From a virus, in the IMG/VR virus record IMGVR_UViG_3300008107_000057, positions 1 through 58,578 of that record: a DNA stretch of 58,578 bases. One strand, 5' to 3'. The position numbers and the translations under genes are program-made. The notes under the pieces are model-generated. The model saw only the letters and a program-made list of their open reading frames with translations. It had not been told where the DNA came from and did no database searches. Below are positions 17,066-26,533 of the stretch, piece by piece (positions within the stretch are counted from its first letter, which is position 1; every line of letters starts with the position of its first letter).

Positions 17066-20000
17066 ATGGCTAAGTCACTAATATTTAATTACACATTTTC
17101 TCCATCAACAGATTCAATTGCTGTCGACGGAAATGTGTCACAAAAGAGAGTATTGTTAGTTACTAATTTAACTGACAACATTATTTTATATAACTTTGCA
17201 GATACTTCGAAAAAGATTATCAGCAGAAGTTACAATGCGTCAACTGATGAAACTACATTCGTATTCCAATACGACTGTTCTGCAATGTCTGCTACGGACA
17301 CCTTGCAGATTTTTATTGAGCAAGATGCAACAAAGTTTGAACCGTCGGATACTTATCAAGATCCGGTGTCTAAATTCCGTGTATCTCAGCCTAATACGCT
17401 GATCGACACTGACTTTGAATACGGTCTACAAGCAACTAAATGGGAAACAGTCGAGCGTCTAAACGACGTCCCAGCATTTCACAGCATTGCCAACGATACC
17501 CCATTAACTGGTATTGTATCTATTACCACAGTTGGTACTAAGATTGTTACAGTGACCACTTCCACATCACACGGATTTGTAACAGGTACTCCGATTGATG
17601 TTCGCGGAGTTGATAGTGCATCGGCAGAAGGCACATTTATTGTTAAACGTACAACTGATACAGCATTTAGCTATGAAGCCAAAGCCGTTCAAGGTGGTAA
17701 CACAACAACTCCAGTTAATCTGTTAAGTCCATACACCACTATCACCGGTGGACGTTTTTATGTTGGTGCTCAGGTATTATTAGATAACACTGCGGCAAAC
17801 ACCGACGGTCCTATTACAACCAATGCAGGAGCTCCTGCACAGTTAACTGTAAGAACTGAACAACAACACGGTTTTGCTAATAACAGTCAATTTTATCTTG
17901 TAAACACTTTATCAAATACTTTCTTAAACTTTAATCCAGTTACTATTAGTAACTCCAGCGGTGAAGTTGACGATCGTCAAACATTGGCCGGCACAGGTGC
18001 TGTGTTTACAGCCACTATTGCTACAACTAACTTGACAATTTCTGCAATGACATCCGGTGTTGTATCGGTTGGTATGCTAGTTAGAGGTGCAGGCGTAACT
18101 GAAGGTACAATTATTACTGGTTTTACATCCGGTACATTTGGTGGTGCTGGTGTTTACACATTAAGTAAAACTAGTACTGTTGGCTCAGGTGTAACAATGA
18201 CAGGTACTAATTACAGTACTGGTTATTTCCTACCAAGCGAACCGTTCCACGTAGGTACTGTTAGACGTGAAATTACACAAGCCGGTATTAACATTTCCAC
18301 ACACGTTATTACTGTACCAGCACACGGACTAGCGTTAGGTGACAGAATTGCATACGTAGGTACAAGTTCCGGCGGATCTGCTCCGCAGGTCAACGCCAAC
18401 GTAAGTGCTAACTTTGCATTCGGTGCAGGTCCTTTGCCATCATATAGTACAACAAATGGTAGATTCTTGTATGTTGGTAACATTACCACTGATACATTTA
18501 AGTTGTTCTCAAGTCCAAAAGATGCATATGCTACAACTAACCCAATGCAGTTTAACGGTATTGGCTCTGGAACACATACATTTGTGTTCTACAAGCGCGG
18601 TGTTGATTTTATCACTGGTATTTCAAGCATTGCCAGCACCAGTGGAAGTCCAGACTATACAGTATCATTAAGCGGTAACAATACAAATATTAGTTTGAAC
18701 ATTTGGCCCAAGCAACAAATTACAATCAGTGGATCAGATGTTAGTAGCTTAAACGGTGTGTACATTGTTTCTTCTACAAGCTATTCACCAACTGGTACTA
18801 GCTTTGTAATGACTGGCCCAACTGACACCAGCGGTATTAACGTTAACGCCGGCAGTACACAAACCTATAGTATTGTAAACTCTGGCGGCAACGGGTCAAC
18901 AACGTTTAATCGTTGGGATTATATTACCACTATTGGTATCAGAGCACAGTTACATAACGACCCTGCAGTCAATGCAACTCGTGTTGCATACCATGACTGG
19001 AAGGCCAAGACTACTAAGTTCTTTGGATTACAAGATGTGCCAACCGGTAGTGACAGAATCTACATTAAAAATCACGGATTAGTAACAGGTGAGCCAGTGG
19101 TATTTGGCTTTAACGGTCAAGCGTGGTCTGGCGGTACAAACCCTCCAGTTGCCAATGCTATCTATTTCGTAAGCAGAATCAATGCAGACGAAATTGAATT
19201 GTATACCAACGAAACTGCAACAGGTTCTGGTCCATACAGTCCTGCGATAGCTAACTTGAAGATTAACTTTAGTGCAGTTACAACCCTAGCAGGCGGATTG
19301 TTTTCACTACACCCAGGTATGACCGTTGCTACCTTTACATCTCAGACAGTTGGAGCAACTGGTCAAGCACGTGACAGAGTTATTTGCTTATTCCAAAACG
19401 TCCCAGCCTGGGTGCGTGAAGGTCAAGCAATCATCCTAAGAGCAGGTTCGGGTTCAACACTGCCAACTCCAGTGGTTAACACTCCAGATACATTTACTTC
19501 ATACCAGAAGTATTATATCCGTAATGTGTTTAATCAAAACTCAACCACTGAATTCTCTCTAAGTATTACGCCAACTGGTCCTTTATTAGACTTTACTGGT
19601 GCTACTACTGCAGGTTCGGCAGGTACAACTACTGCAGGTGGTGGTAGATTCTTTGTTACAGCCATCGATGAGAATCTATATTCAAACAGTTTCTACTTAG
19701 AAAATCATGGCGGATTTGCCACAAACAGACGTGTTGGCGGAACGGTTATTACTGGCCTAACAACTGCGTATACTGGTCAGGGCGTGTATCCACAAACTCC
19801 AGACTATCCAGGTCCATTGTTTGACAAAATTACAGATGCAACTGGCCAAAACTGGCCACGTGTTAGAACATACCTATCGCAACAATCGGCAGCTCAGTTG
19901 ATTCAGGGTCTGACATTGAACGCACAGTATTATATGGTGCCAATTGATAACAACACTTTCAAATTACAGGCATACAGCACATCAGTTTTACCGTCCGGTA

Positions 20001-23000
20001 ACCCAACTGTGCAAATCACTGGTATTGTTCCGGGTGCAGCCGCAGGCGAAGTTGCATTCTCAAGCCCATTTGTGCAAAATCAATATGCCAACAGAATCGT
20101 TGTAGCTACCCAAAATCAGCTTTTCACCGAAAATGCTGTGGTACGTTACGAAAATAGAGGCGGTGTTGATATTGGCTCTGGTACTGTTGGTTTCCCAGGT
20201 TTAGTCAATAACAAGAGTTATATTGTTAGAAACGTAGTAAACGATATTGCATGGTCCGTTAGTGGATTACTATCGGCTGCTACATCAACTGCTACTTCAT
20301 TGACCATTACCACAGCAGTTGGTCTAAATATCGGCGATACTATTAAAGTTGGCAACGAGTACATTTATATTAGCAACATTGTCAGTCAAACACTAACAGT
20401 GATTAGAGGTTTTAGAGGAACTACAGCCGGTGACATACAAGAAGCAACCGCAGTTGAAAAATTATACGGTAGCTTCCAGTTGTTTGATACCACACAGGGC
20501 GCACAACGTACATTCTCGACTGGTGCAGCTGATGCAACCAACGATTTCTTTACGTTAGTTAATCATAATCTAAGAACCGGTGATACAGTTGCAATTTCTA
20601 GCACCGCAGCTGGTACAATTGCTGCCTTCGGTGGTGTGGCAATTTCATTAGTTGGTGCCTCAGTTTACTATGCGTTGGTGTATAACAACAACGAATTTGC
20701 CTTGGCATTTACACCTGCACTAGCATATGCACAATATCCATTGGATATTACAGCAGCAGGTACAGCATGGACATTTGTTCACTACTACAGTTCGATTCCG
20801 TTACAGGGCCTAGCATCTAGCACAGTAGGTAATCACACACTAGAGGACGTTTCTTCAACAGGCACACTGGACGGCGGGTATCAAGTTGTATCTACTACAG
20901 CTACTACCTTTAATCTAGCAACAAATACTACAGTTCCTGTAAGAGAGTTTAAATTTGAACCCGCTGATTATCTAAACATGTTAACTGGCGAATTTATAAT
21001 TCCTAATCATGGTTATATCACTGGTGGCAAAGTAACATACAGCAAAGGTGCATTGGTATATGCAATCGGTGAAGGCCTTGCTGCTGATGTTCCACCTAGC
21101 GGATACAATGCTCTTACAAACAACGCCGCATACTATACTATTAGAACTGGTATTGATTCCTTCCAGTTAGCTACTACCAAAGCTAACGCATTGGCAAATA
21201 TTCCAATTCGTAGATATGCCACATTAGGCAGTACTGGTGCTCATACATTTACTAGTTCATTGGTATATGGAGAAAGTCTAGCACAAGGTCTAGCAACAAT
21301 TGTTGCACGTGACGTTGTTGTCAACGGTTCTTTAAACACTGTTGTTTCAGCAGCTTCGGATAGAATTATTTCTACTGCACACGGTCTAATTACTGGTGAC
21401 CGCGTAACATATCGCGTATGGGCCGGTGGTCGTGTAATTAACGGTCTAGTTGACGGGCGTCAATACTTTGTTAACAACTCCGTAAACACAGGCCCTCGTG
21501 GCGGTGCACAAACCGGCCAATCAGCCAACCAATTCTCCTTGCATAACAGCTGGGTTGGTTCATATACCAACTCTGACCTAGTTGACATGTCCGGAGTAGG
21601 TTCAGGCACTGTTCACCAATTTAAAGTATCGAACCCAACATTAGTTGGTACGTTCTTCAAAGGCGAATGGAATGCAGCAGATACATATGTCTACGGTGAC
21701 ATGGTTATCTATAACGGTATGTATTGGATGAGTTTAGTTAATGCTAACGTTAACTTTGTTCCGGTGGCACTAACAACTGGACTCGATAACCTAGCTTGGA
21801 TGCGAGCTCCAACACTGCAAAACTACAGTACTAGATTCCTAGTCAGCTATAGAGGTGGTGATAACATTAAGTTAAGCAATCAGCTTATTCGCAGAACACT
21901 GATCATTGACGGTTCAAGTGCATCTCGTGTTATTACAGTAGATAACCGTATTAACTTTGCCACAGCACACAACCTAAAAACAGGTGATGCAGTTCGTTAT
22001 AACATTAGTGCTCCGGGTGGTAGTCATCAAGGTGCGACACCAGCAACTGGTGCTTATTCCAACTTTGTTGGAACCACTGGGGTTCCTCAGACACCTATTG
22101 GTGGTCTAGTAGCCAACAGAACTTACTATGTTAACGTACAAGGTTCTACAGATATTACTCTGCATGACACACTAGCAGGCGCTATCGAAGGCGGTTCTGG
22201 TGATACAGGTAACTTTGTAACTGCTGTTAACTTGACCGCAGTTGGTACTGGTACTATACATAGATTTGACTTGATAGAAAATGTTACCTACACAATGAAC
22301 ATCTTGTCGGTGACCAATGACAGAGAAATGATCGTCAGTGATCCATATCCAGCTAAGTCAATTCAATTCAACCCACAAGGTAGTTTTACAACAGTAGCCA
22401 ACCTGATAACAGACACTGTAGATATTCCAGAAAACGAAATTTACATTGCGAATCACGGTCTAGATACCTGCGTTAAGGTATACTACTCAGTGGGTCCAGT
22501 TGGTTCTGGTACTGCTATGGGCGGTTTAGTTGACGGTACTGCATACTATGTTATCAAGTCCGACGAAGACAGTTTTGCACTAGCAACAACAGTTACCAAC
22601 GCATTGTTAAACATTAGAATTGATATCACCTCAACTGGTACTGGTTTCCAACACTACTTTATCGCAGCAACAGCGGCCGGTTCAAGTCAGCTACGCTATG
22701 ATAACGCCGGAGCATTTACGACTACTGCTCCAAGTGGTACATTGTACTACACCGGTCAAATTGGTGCTAACATCCGTGACGGTGTATTAACAGCATTGCC
22801 AATTATCCAAGAAACACAGGTATATGTTCGTCCAGATTGTATCAACGTTCACAGACCGTTTGACGGCGGTGTTGAAATTAACGCTTCGACTAGTCCGGGA
22901 GTTTCGATTACTAGACAGACTCGTAAGTATTTCCGTTATCAATCTGGTAAAGGTCTACAATACTCAACCGGTATTAACTTTAGCCCAAGTATTGACGTTG

Positions 23001-23791
23001 CTAGAATCACACACGATGGCACAACTTATGCCACAGTTAAGACACGTAGACCACATAGATTAACTGTAAACAGCAAGATTATGATTGAGAATGTAGAAGC
23101 CAAAGACGAGTACACAGCAGTCAAATGTGAGCGTGACTTAGCTTACTTCATTGATGGTGTGCGTTATGACATTACATTGGGAACTAACTACAATGCAGTG
23201 TTCTTGGGTCTAGCAGAAGTTAATACTCTAGATTTTAGTGCTACTGTTGTGACAGCAATCAATAATACAAAAACATTGGTTGCAGCATTACCAAACGTTG
23301 CAGCAAGTGCAACAGCTACTAGCCGTTCAAATGCTTTCTTTACAGAAGTGTTAGACATTGCTACTAACGGTCGTGCTAATGCAGATGCGGTAACATTCAC
23401 AAATCCAGGCACAGCAACAGCAAGTCAAATTGCTGCCAAAGACAGAATTGCAGCCAACAAGGCGTTTATTGCAGCTGAAATTAATGCTTGGATTGCAGGC
23501 ACATACCCAACTGCAACCCACGATGTTGCTAAATGTACTCGTGACGTAGGTTATGCATTAAATGCACTAGCATACGACATATTGTATGGCGGCAATAGTG
23601 CAACAGTCAACAGGCAGCATTCTTCTTCTACTTTGATAGTTCTGGTGTATCCGGCATTTATACCCAGGATAAGACACAAACTGTTGCAGCCTATAACAGA
23701 TTGCAGGCAATTATCAGTCAAGTTGTTCAGAACCAAGCTATTACTGGCGGCTTTGGAAATCCAAGTGGAAAGTCAACAGGCAATGCATTGA
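17066..23791 (+). CDS. Giant virion/fibre protein, N-terminal fragment (frameshifted)
   Basis: 2241 codons as read. The N-terminal ~130 residues (ending in DTDFEYGLQATKWETVE) match the start region of the giant protein at 26534 (DADFEYGLQPTKWQAI). The middle has many tandem beta modules built on xAHGLxTGDxVxY ... GLVDGxxYFV ... NxFxL, plus one CBM-like unit (GEWNAADTYVYGDMVIYNG). After residue ~2130 come two KC(E/T)RDxxY...YDxxxG units. At about 23,615 the homologous frame moves by -1: YGGNSATVN in this frame continues as QAAFFFYFDSSGVSGIY in the other. The last ~57 residues printed here (NRQHSSS...) are therefore out-of-frame sequence. Confidence 0.8.
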   Translation: MAKSLIFNYTFSPSTDSIAVDGNVSQKRVLLVTNLTDNIILYNFADTSKKIISRSYNASTDETTFVFQYDCSAMSATDTLQIFIEQDATKFEPSDTYQDPVSKFRVSQPNTLIDTDFEYGLQATKWETVERLNDVPAFHSIANDTPLTGIVSITTVGTKIVTVTTSTSHGFVTGTPIDVRGVDSASAEGTFIVKRTTDTAFSYEAKAVQGGNTTTPVNLLSPYTTITGGRFYVGAQVLLDNTAANTDGPITTNAGAPAQLTVRTEQQHGFANNSQFYLVNTLSNTFLNFNPVTISNSSGEVDDRQTLAGTGAVFTATIATTNLTISAMTSGVVSVGMLVRGAGVTEGTIITGFTSGTFGGAGVYTLSKTSTVGSGVTMTGTNYSTGYFLPSEPFHVGTVRREITQAGINISTHVITVPAHGLALGDRIAYVGTSSGGSAPQVNANVSANFAFGAGPLPSYSTTNGRFLYVGNITTDTFKLFSSPKDAYATTNPMQFNGIGSGTHTFVFYKRGVDFITGISSIASTSGSPDYTVSLSGNNTNISLNIWPKQQITISGSDVSSLNGVYIVSSTSYSPTGTSFVMTGPTDTSGINVNAGSTQTYSIVNSGGNGSTTFNRWDYITTIGIRAQLHNDPAVNATRVAYHDWKAKTTKFFGLQDVPTGSDRIYIKNHGLVTGEPVVFGFNGQAWSGGTNPPVANAIYFVSRINADEIELYTNETATGSGPYSPAIANLKINFSAVTTLAGGLFSLHPGMTVATFTSQTVGATGQARDRVICLFQNVPAWVREGQAIILRAGSGSTLPTPVVNTPDTFTSYQKYYIRNVFNQNSTTEFSLSITPTGPLLDFTGATTAGSAGTTTAGGGRFFVTAIDENLYSNSFYLENHGGFATNRRVGGTVITGLTTAYTGQGVYPQTPDYPGPLFDKITDATGQNWPRVRTYLSQQSAAQLIQGLTLNAQYYMVPIDNNTFKLQAYSTSVLPSGNPTVQITGIVPGAAAGEVAFSSPFVQNQYANRIVVATQNQLFTENAVVRYENRGGVDIGSGTVGFPGLVNNKSYIVRNVVNDIAWSVSGLLSAATSTATSLTITTAVGLNIGDTIKVGNEYIYISNIVSQTLTVIRGFRGTTAGDIQEATAVEKLYGSFQLFDTTQGAQRTFSTGAADATNDFFTLVNHNLRTGDTVAISSTAAGTIAAFGGVAISLVGASVYYALVYNNNEFALAFTPALAYAQYPLDITAAGTAWTFVHYYSSIPLQGLASSTVGNHTLEDVSSTGTLDGGYQVVSTTATTFNLATNTTVPVREFKFEPADYLNMLTGEFIIPNHGYITGGKVTYSKGALVYAIGEGLAADVPPSGYNALTNNAAYYTIRTGIDSFQLATTKANALANIPIRRYATLGSTGAHTFTSSLVYGESLAQGLATIVARDVVVNGSLNTVVSAASDRIISTAHGLITGDRVTYRVWAGGRVINGLVDGRQYFVNNSVNTGPRGGAQTGQSANQFSLHNSWVGSYTNSDLVDMSGVGSGTVHQFKVSNPTLVGTFFKGEWNAADTYVYGDMVIYNGMYWMSLVNANVNFVPVALTTGLDNLAWMRAPTLQNYSTRFLVSYRGGDNIKLSNQLIRRTLIIDGSSASRVITVDNRINFATAHNLKTGDAVRYNISAPGGSHQGATPATGAYSNFVGTTGVPQTPIGGLVANRTYYVNVQGSTDITLHDTLAGAIEGGSGDTGNFVTAVNLTAVGTGTIHRFDLIENVTYTMNILSVTNDREMIVSDPYPAKSIQFNPQGSFTTVANLITDTVDIPENEIYIANHGLDTCVKVYYSVGPVGSGTAMGGLVDGTAYYVIKSDEDSFALATTVTNALLNIRIDITSTGTGFQHYFIAATAAGSSQLRYDNAGAFTTTAPSGTLYYTGQIGANIRDGVLTALPIIQETQVYVRPDCINVHRPFDGGVEINASTSPGVSITRQTRKYFRYQSGKGLQYSTGINFSPSIDVARITHDGTTYATVKTRRPHRLTVNSKIMIENVEAKDEYTAVKCERDLAYFIDGVRYDITLGTNYNAVFLGLAEVNTLDFSATVVTAINNTKTLVAALPNVAASATATSRSNAFFTEVLDIATNGRANADAVTFTNPGTATASQIAAKDRIAANKAFIAAEINAWIAGTYPTATHDVAKCTRDVGYALNALAYDILYGGNSATVNRQHSSSTLIVLVYPAFIPRIRHKLLQPITDCRQLSVKLFRTKLLLAALEIQVESQQAMH

Positions 23792-25371
23792 CACAAGACA
23801 CAACCGGCACAGCAGCAAGTGCAGGAGATGGCAGCATATTACAGACACTGGTACAGATTACAGAAGATGTAATTAATTCAGACAGCCAGTTAATTGCAAT
23901 CAGCGGATTACCGGCCATTGTTTATCCAAACGTAGCATGGGCACTTGATGAGTTAGAAACTGCAAAAACTGCTATCGAAGCAGCGAAAGACTCAATTATC
24001 GCCAACGTTGTACGCGGTGCACCATACTCACAGCCAGCAGGAGGCGGCGAGTACTTTGTTATAAACAACATCATCGATGACTTTACTTTCCGTTATGCAA
24101 CGAACGGTGTGCCAATTAATCTAGCACCAAGTGGATTCCCTAGCTTGTTTGTACATAGCTGGACTGATGCTGTGGTACGTGCTGGTGTATTTGATGATCA
24201 AAACGGTATTTTCTATGAATATGACGGCAAGCATCTAAATGCTGTTCGTAGAAGTTCAACAGCACAATTGGGCGGAACAGCGTCATCAACAAGCGGTTCT
24301 AGAAAGCTAACTGGTACAGATACTAACTGGACTAAGCAGCTACGTGCAGGTGATAGAATTGTTGTTCGCGGTCAACCACTAAAAGTTGTAGCGGTAATCA
24401 GCGACACAGAAATACACTTCCAGCCAACATATAGAGGTTCGTCAAGAAGTGGTATCGTTATTACTAAGACGTTGGATCTAAAAATTCCAAGTTATAGATG
24501 GAACAAGGATACCTGCGACGGCAACGGACCAACTGGCTTTAACCTAAACATTCACAGAATGCAGATGGCCTATGTTGATTATAGCTGGTACGGTGCAGGT
24601 AAAGTACGCTATGGTTTCAAGGGACCTGACGGTAAGGTATTCTATGCACATGAGTTAATTCATAACAACGTTGAAATCGAAGCCTACATGCGTTCTGGTA
24701 ACTTGCCAGCTCGCTATCAGATCGAAAACGGCGCGGCCCCAACATTTGCTCCAAGCTTGTACCACTGGGGTGCTTCGATGATCATGGACGGCGGATTTGA
24801 AGACGACAAGGCATATTTGTTCACTGTTGCTTCTGGTTCTGCTGGTAACGACACTGTTACAATTAACCAGGCATTAGCTGGAAGTCCAGTTCCAATCTTA
24901 AGCCTACGTTTAGCTCCTTCCGTAGATAGCGGCCTAGTTGGCGCATTGGGCGATCGTGACATTATCAACCGTATGCAGATTGCACTTGACTCTGTTGGTG
25001 TTGTGGTTTCTAACGCAACTTCTAGACCAGCTTCGTTTAGACTTGTACTAAACGGTGCTCTAGCACAACAAGCATACTTTGCTAACTATGGTAGTCCATC
25101 GTTGACACAGATTATCAAGCACACCGGTGCAGCCAATGACACAGTTGTTGGCGGTACAACACTGTTTGAATTCCGTGCGCTAGCAACAGTTACAGGTAAC
25201 GTGACAGCGCAAGATTTGTCACAGTTGGTCGAAATTGGTAACAGTTTACTTGGTGGTGATTATGTATTCCCGAACGGGCCAGACGTAATTACACTAGTTT
25301 GTGTGCCAAGAGATACTACAGCAGCGACAGCAGTAACTGCTCGATTTACCTGGAAAGAATCACAGGCTTAA
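23701..25371 (+). CDS. Giant virion/fibre protein, C-terminal fragment (-1 frame)
   Basis: Coding sequence is continuous in this frame from 23599 (after a TAG at 23596-23598). TTG 23701 is the first plausible start but has no SD, so it is probably not independently initiated. The 556 residues contain VRAGVFDDQNGIFYEYDGKH, VRRSS, a TxGTDTNWTKQLRAGDRIVV segment, DYSWYGAGKVRYGF, MRSGNLPARYQIEN and LRLAPSVDSG. Each has a counterpart in the C-terminal third of the intact giant protein at 26534. One added base near 23,615 would join both parts into about 2768 residues. Confidence 0.72.
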   Translation: MQAIISQVVQNQAITGGFGNPSGKSTGNALTQDTTGTAASAGDGSILQTLVQITEDVINSDSQLIAISGLPAIVYPNVAWALDELETAKTAIEAAKDSIIANVVRGAPYSQPAGGGEYFVINNIIDDFTFRYATNGVPINLAPSGFPSLFVHSWTDAVVRAGVFDDQNGIFYEYDGKHLNAVRRSSTAQLGGTASSTSGSRKLTGTDTNWTKQLRAGDRIVVRGQPLKVVAVISDTEIHFQPTYRGSSRSGIVITKTLDLKIPSYRWNKDTCDGNGPTGFNLNIHRMQMAYVDYSWYGAGKVRYGFKGPDGKVFYAHELIHNNVEIEAYMRSGNLPARYQIENGAAPTFAPSLYHWGASMIMDGGFEDDKAYLFTVASGSAGNDTVTINQALAGSPVPILSLRLAPSVDSGLVGALGDRDIINRMQIALDSVGVVVSNATSRPASFRLVLNGALAQQAYFANYGSPSLTQIIKHTGAANDTVVGGTTLFEFRALATVTGNVTAQDLSQLVEIGNSLLGGDYVFPNGPDVITLVCVPRDTTAATAVTARFTWKESQA

Positions 25372-25381
25372 TGGTAAGATT

Positions 25382-25415
25382 AAAAAGCCCCACAGAAATG
25401 TGGGGTTTTTTTTAT
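25382..25415 (+). terminator. Intrinsic terminator after giant fibre gene
   Basis: CCCCACA (25388-25394), GAAA loop, TGTGGGG (25399-25405), flanked by A5 and followed by T8. Perfect stem plus A/T extension. Confidence 0.92.
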
Positions 25416-25425
25416 TTTCTTGTTC

Positions 25426-25433
25426 GATAAATA
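25426..25433 (+). promoter_or_regulatory. T4-type late promoter GATAAATA
   Basis: Exact NATAAATA match immediately after the terminator at 25382-25415 and 23 nt before ATG 25457, restarting late transcription for the second fibre pair. Confidence 0.75.
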
Positions 25434-25456
25434 ATACGACAAGGTAAAAACTCATT

Positions 25457-26521
25457 ATGGCACAACGGGAAGTAATAACATCACGACTTAGAATTTTGCC
25501 GGTTGGTTTAAAAGACCTCCGACAGGGATTCCGCGGCGAAATCACCTACGATTACGAGAAGGACACTCTCAGACTATATAACGGTGAAGATCGCGGAGGA
25601 TTTGAACTTCTAAGAGCAGATCTATCAAACATTGGTGGCGGTTCCACATCGCTGACCCTAGGTACAATTACTGCACTTACTGCGTTTCAAGGTAAATTAA
25701 TTACCAATCAAACGCAGGGCATTGATTTCAATAATCTTGCAGGCCTAGCTACCCGATTGTCTGTAGATGCAACTAATTTTAAAATTCAGTCAACTGCAAA
25801 TGTGCAGAGTATTCGCATTGAAAATTCCACAGGCCTAGGCAAGCTTGAAATAACACAATCAGGTAATATCGATATTCAAGCCACTGATAAAGTTACCATT
25901 GAAGGTATTAGTTTCAAAGGCACTGAAATCGACACCACCGACTCGACCACGCTAAATATTGTTCCAGTAGCTAATTTTAGATCAAATATTACTTTTGCAG
26001 GAACGTTACTGCCTGCAATAACCAATACTGTATCTTTAGGATCTAGTTCAAAGAAATTTACCAAAGCGTGGATTGGCACAGGCGGTATTGACATTGACTC
26101 AGCACAGCTTTTAAAAGCTGCAAGTGGAAAGATTTTTTCATCAACAGGTTTTGAAACTGCAATTGGATTTGATGTAAGTGGTGGTATTAACATTAGAGAA
26201 ACAACGTACAATGGAACAACAGTTACAGGTAACACTTTCTTATCAACATCATCGGCTGCTACTAGCGGCGGAGCCGGTCAGTTGATTATTCAAACCTCTA
26301 ATCCACTATCAGTTGACAGACGATATGCGTTAGTTCCAGCGGTAAACAATCAATATACTTCAGGTAGCCCGTCGTTTAGATGGAAGGCTACATATACCAC
26401 AGAAGTAAAATACAATGACGGTACTACACAAACAACAGCACCTGAAACAAATCCTTTAGTTTCAACTAAGGTATACACAAACAGAAGAGCAACTGCATTG
26501 GCAATTGCATTAGGTGGATAA
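25457..26521 (+). CDS. Tail-fibre-like structural protein
   Basis: 354 residues. The N-terminal domain REVITSRLRILPVGLKDLRQ then GFRGEITYDYEKDTLRLYNG is an attachment-like start. The middle has beta shaft segments (IDIQATDKVTIEGISFKGTE) and an ITNTVSLGSSSKKFTKAWIG module of the NTxxLGSSxxxW family seen at 9818 and 11422. A second such element, YTSGSPSFRWKATYTTEVKY, lies near the C-terminus, which ends in a short helix (NRRATALAIALGG). It sits 12 nt before the second giant gene, probably co-transcribed. Confidence 0.72.
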   Translation: MAQREVITSRLRILPVGLKDLRQGFRGEITYDYEKDTLRLYNGEDRGGFELLRADLSNIGGGSTSLTLGTITALTAFQGKLITNQTQGIDFNNLAGLATRLSVDATNFKIQSTANVQSIRIENSTGLGKLEITQSGNIDIQATDKVTIEGISFKGTEIDTTDSTTLNIVPVANFRSNITFAGTLLPAITNTVSLGSSSKKFTKAWIGTGGIDIDSAQLLKAASGKIFSSTGFETAIGFDVSGGINIRETTYNGTTVTGNTFLSTSSAATSGGAGQLIIQTSNPLSVDRRYALVPAVNNQYTSGSPSFRWKATYTTEVKYNDGTTQTTAPETNPLVSTKVYTNRRATALAIALGG

Positions 26522-26533
26522 CGGAATAATAAA

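Noticed and set aside
23590-23791. Programmed -1 ribosomal frameshift joining the two giant-protein parts
   Set aside because: The direction is right, but I found no X-XXY-YYZ slippery heptamer in the overlap, and homology places the shift at about 23,615. An indel is simpler.
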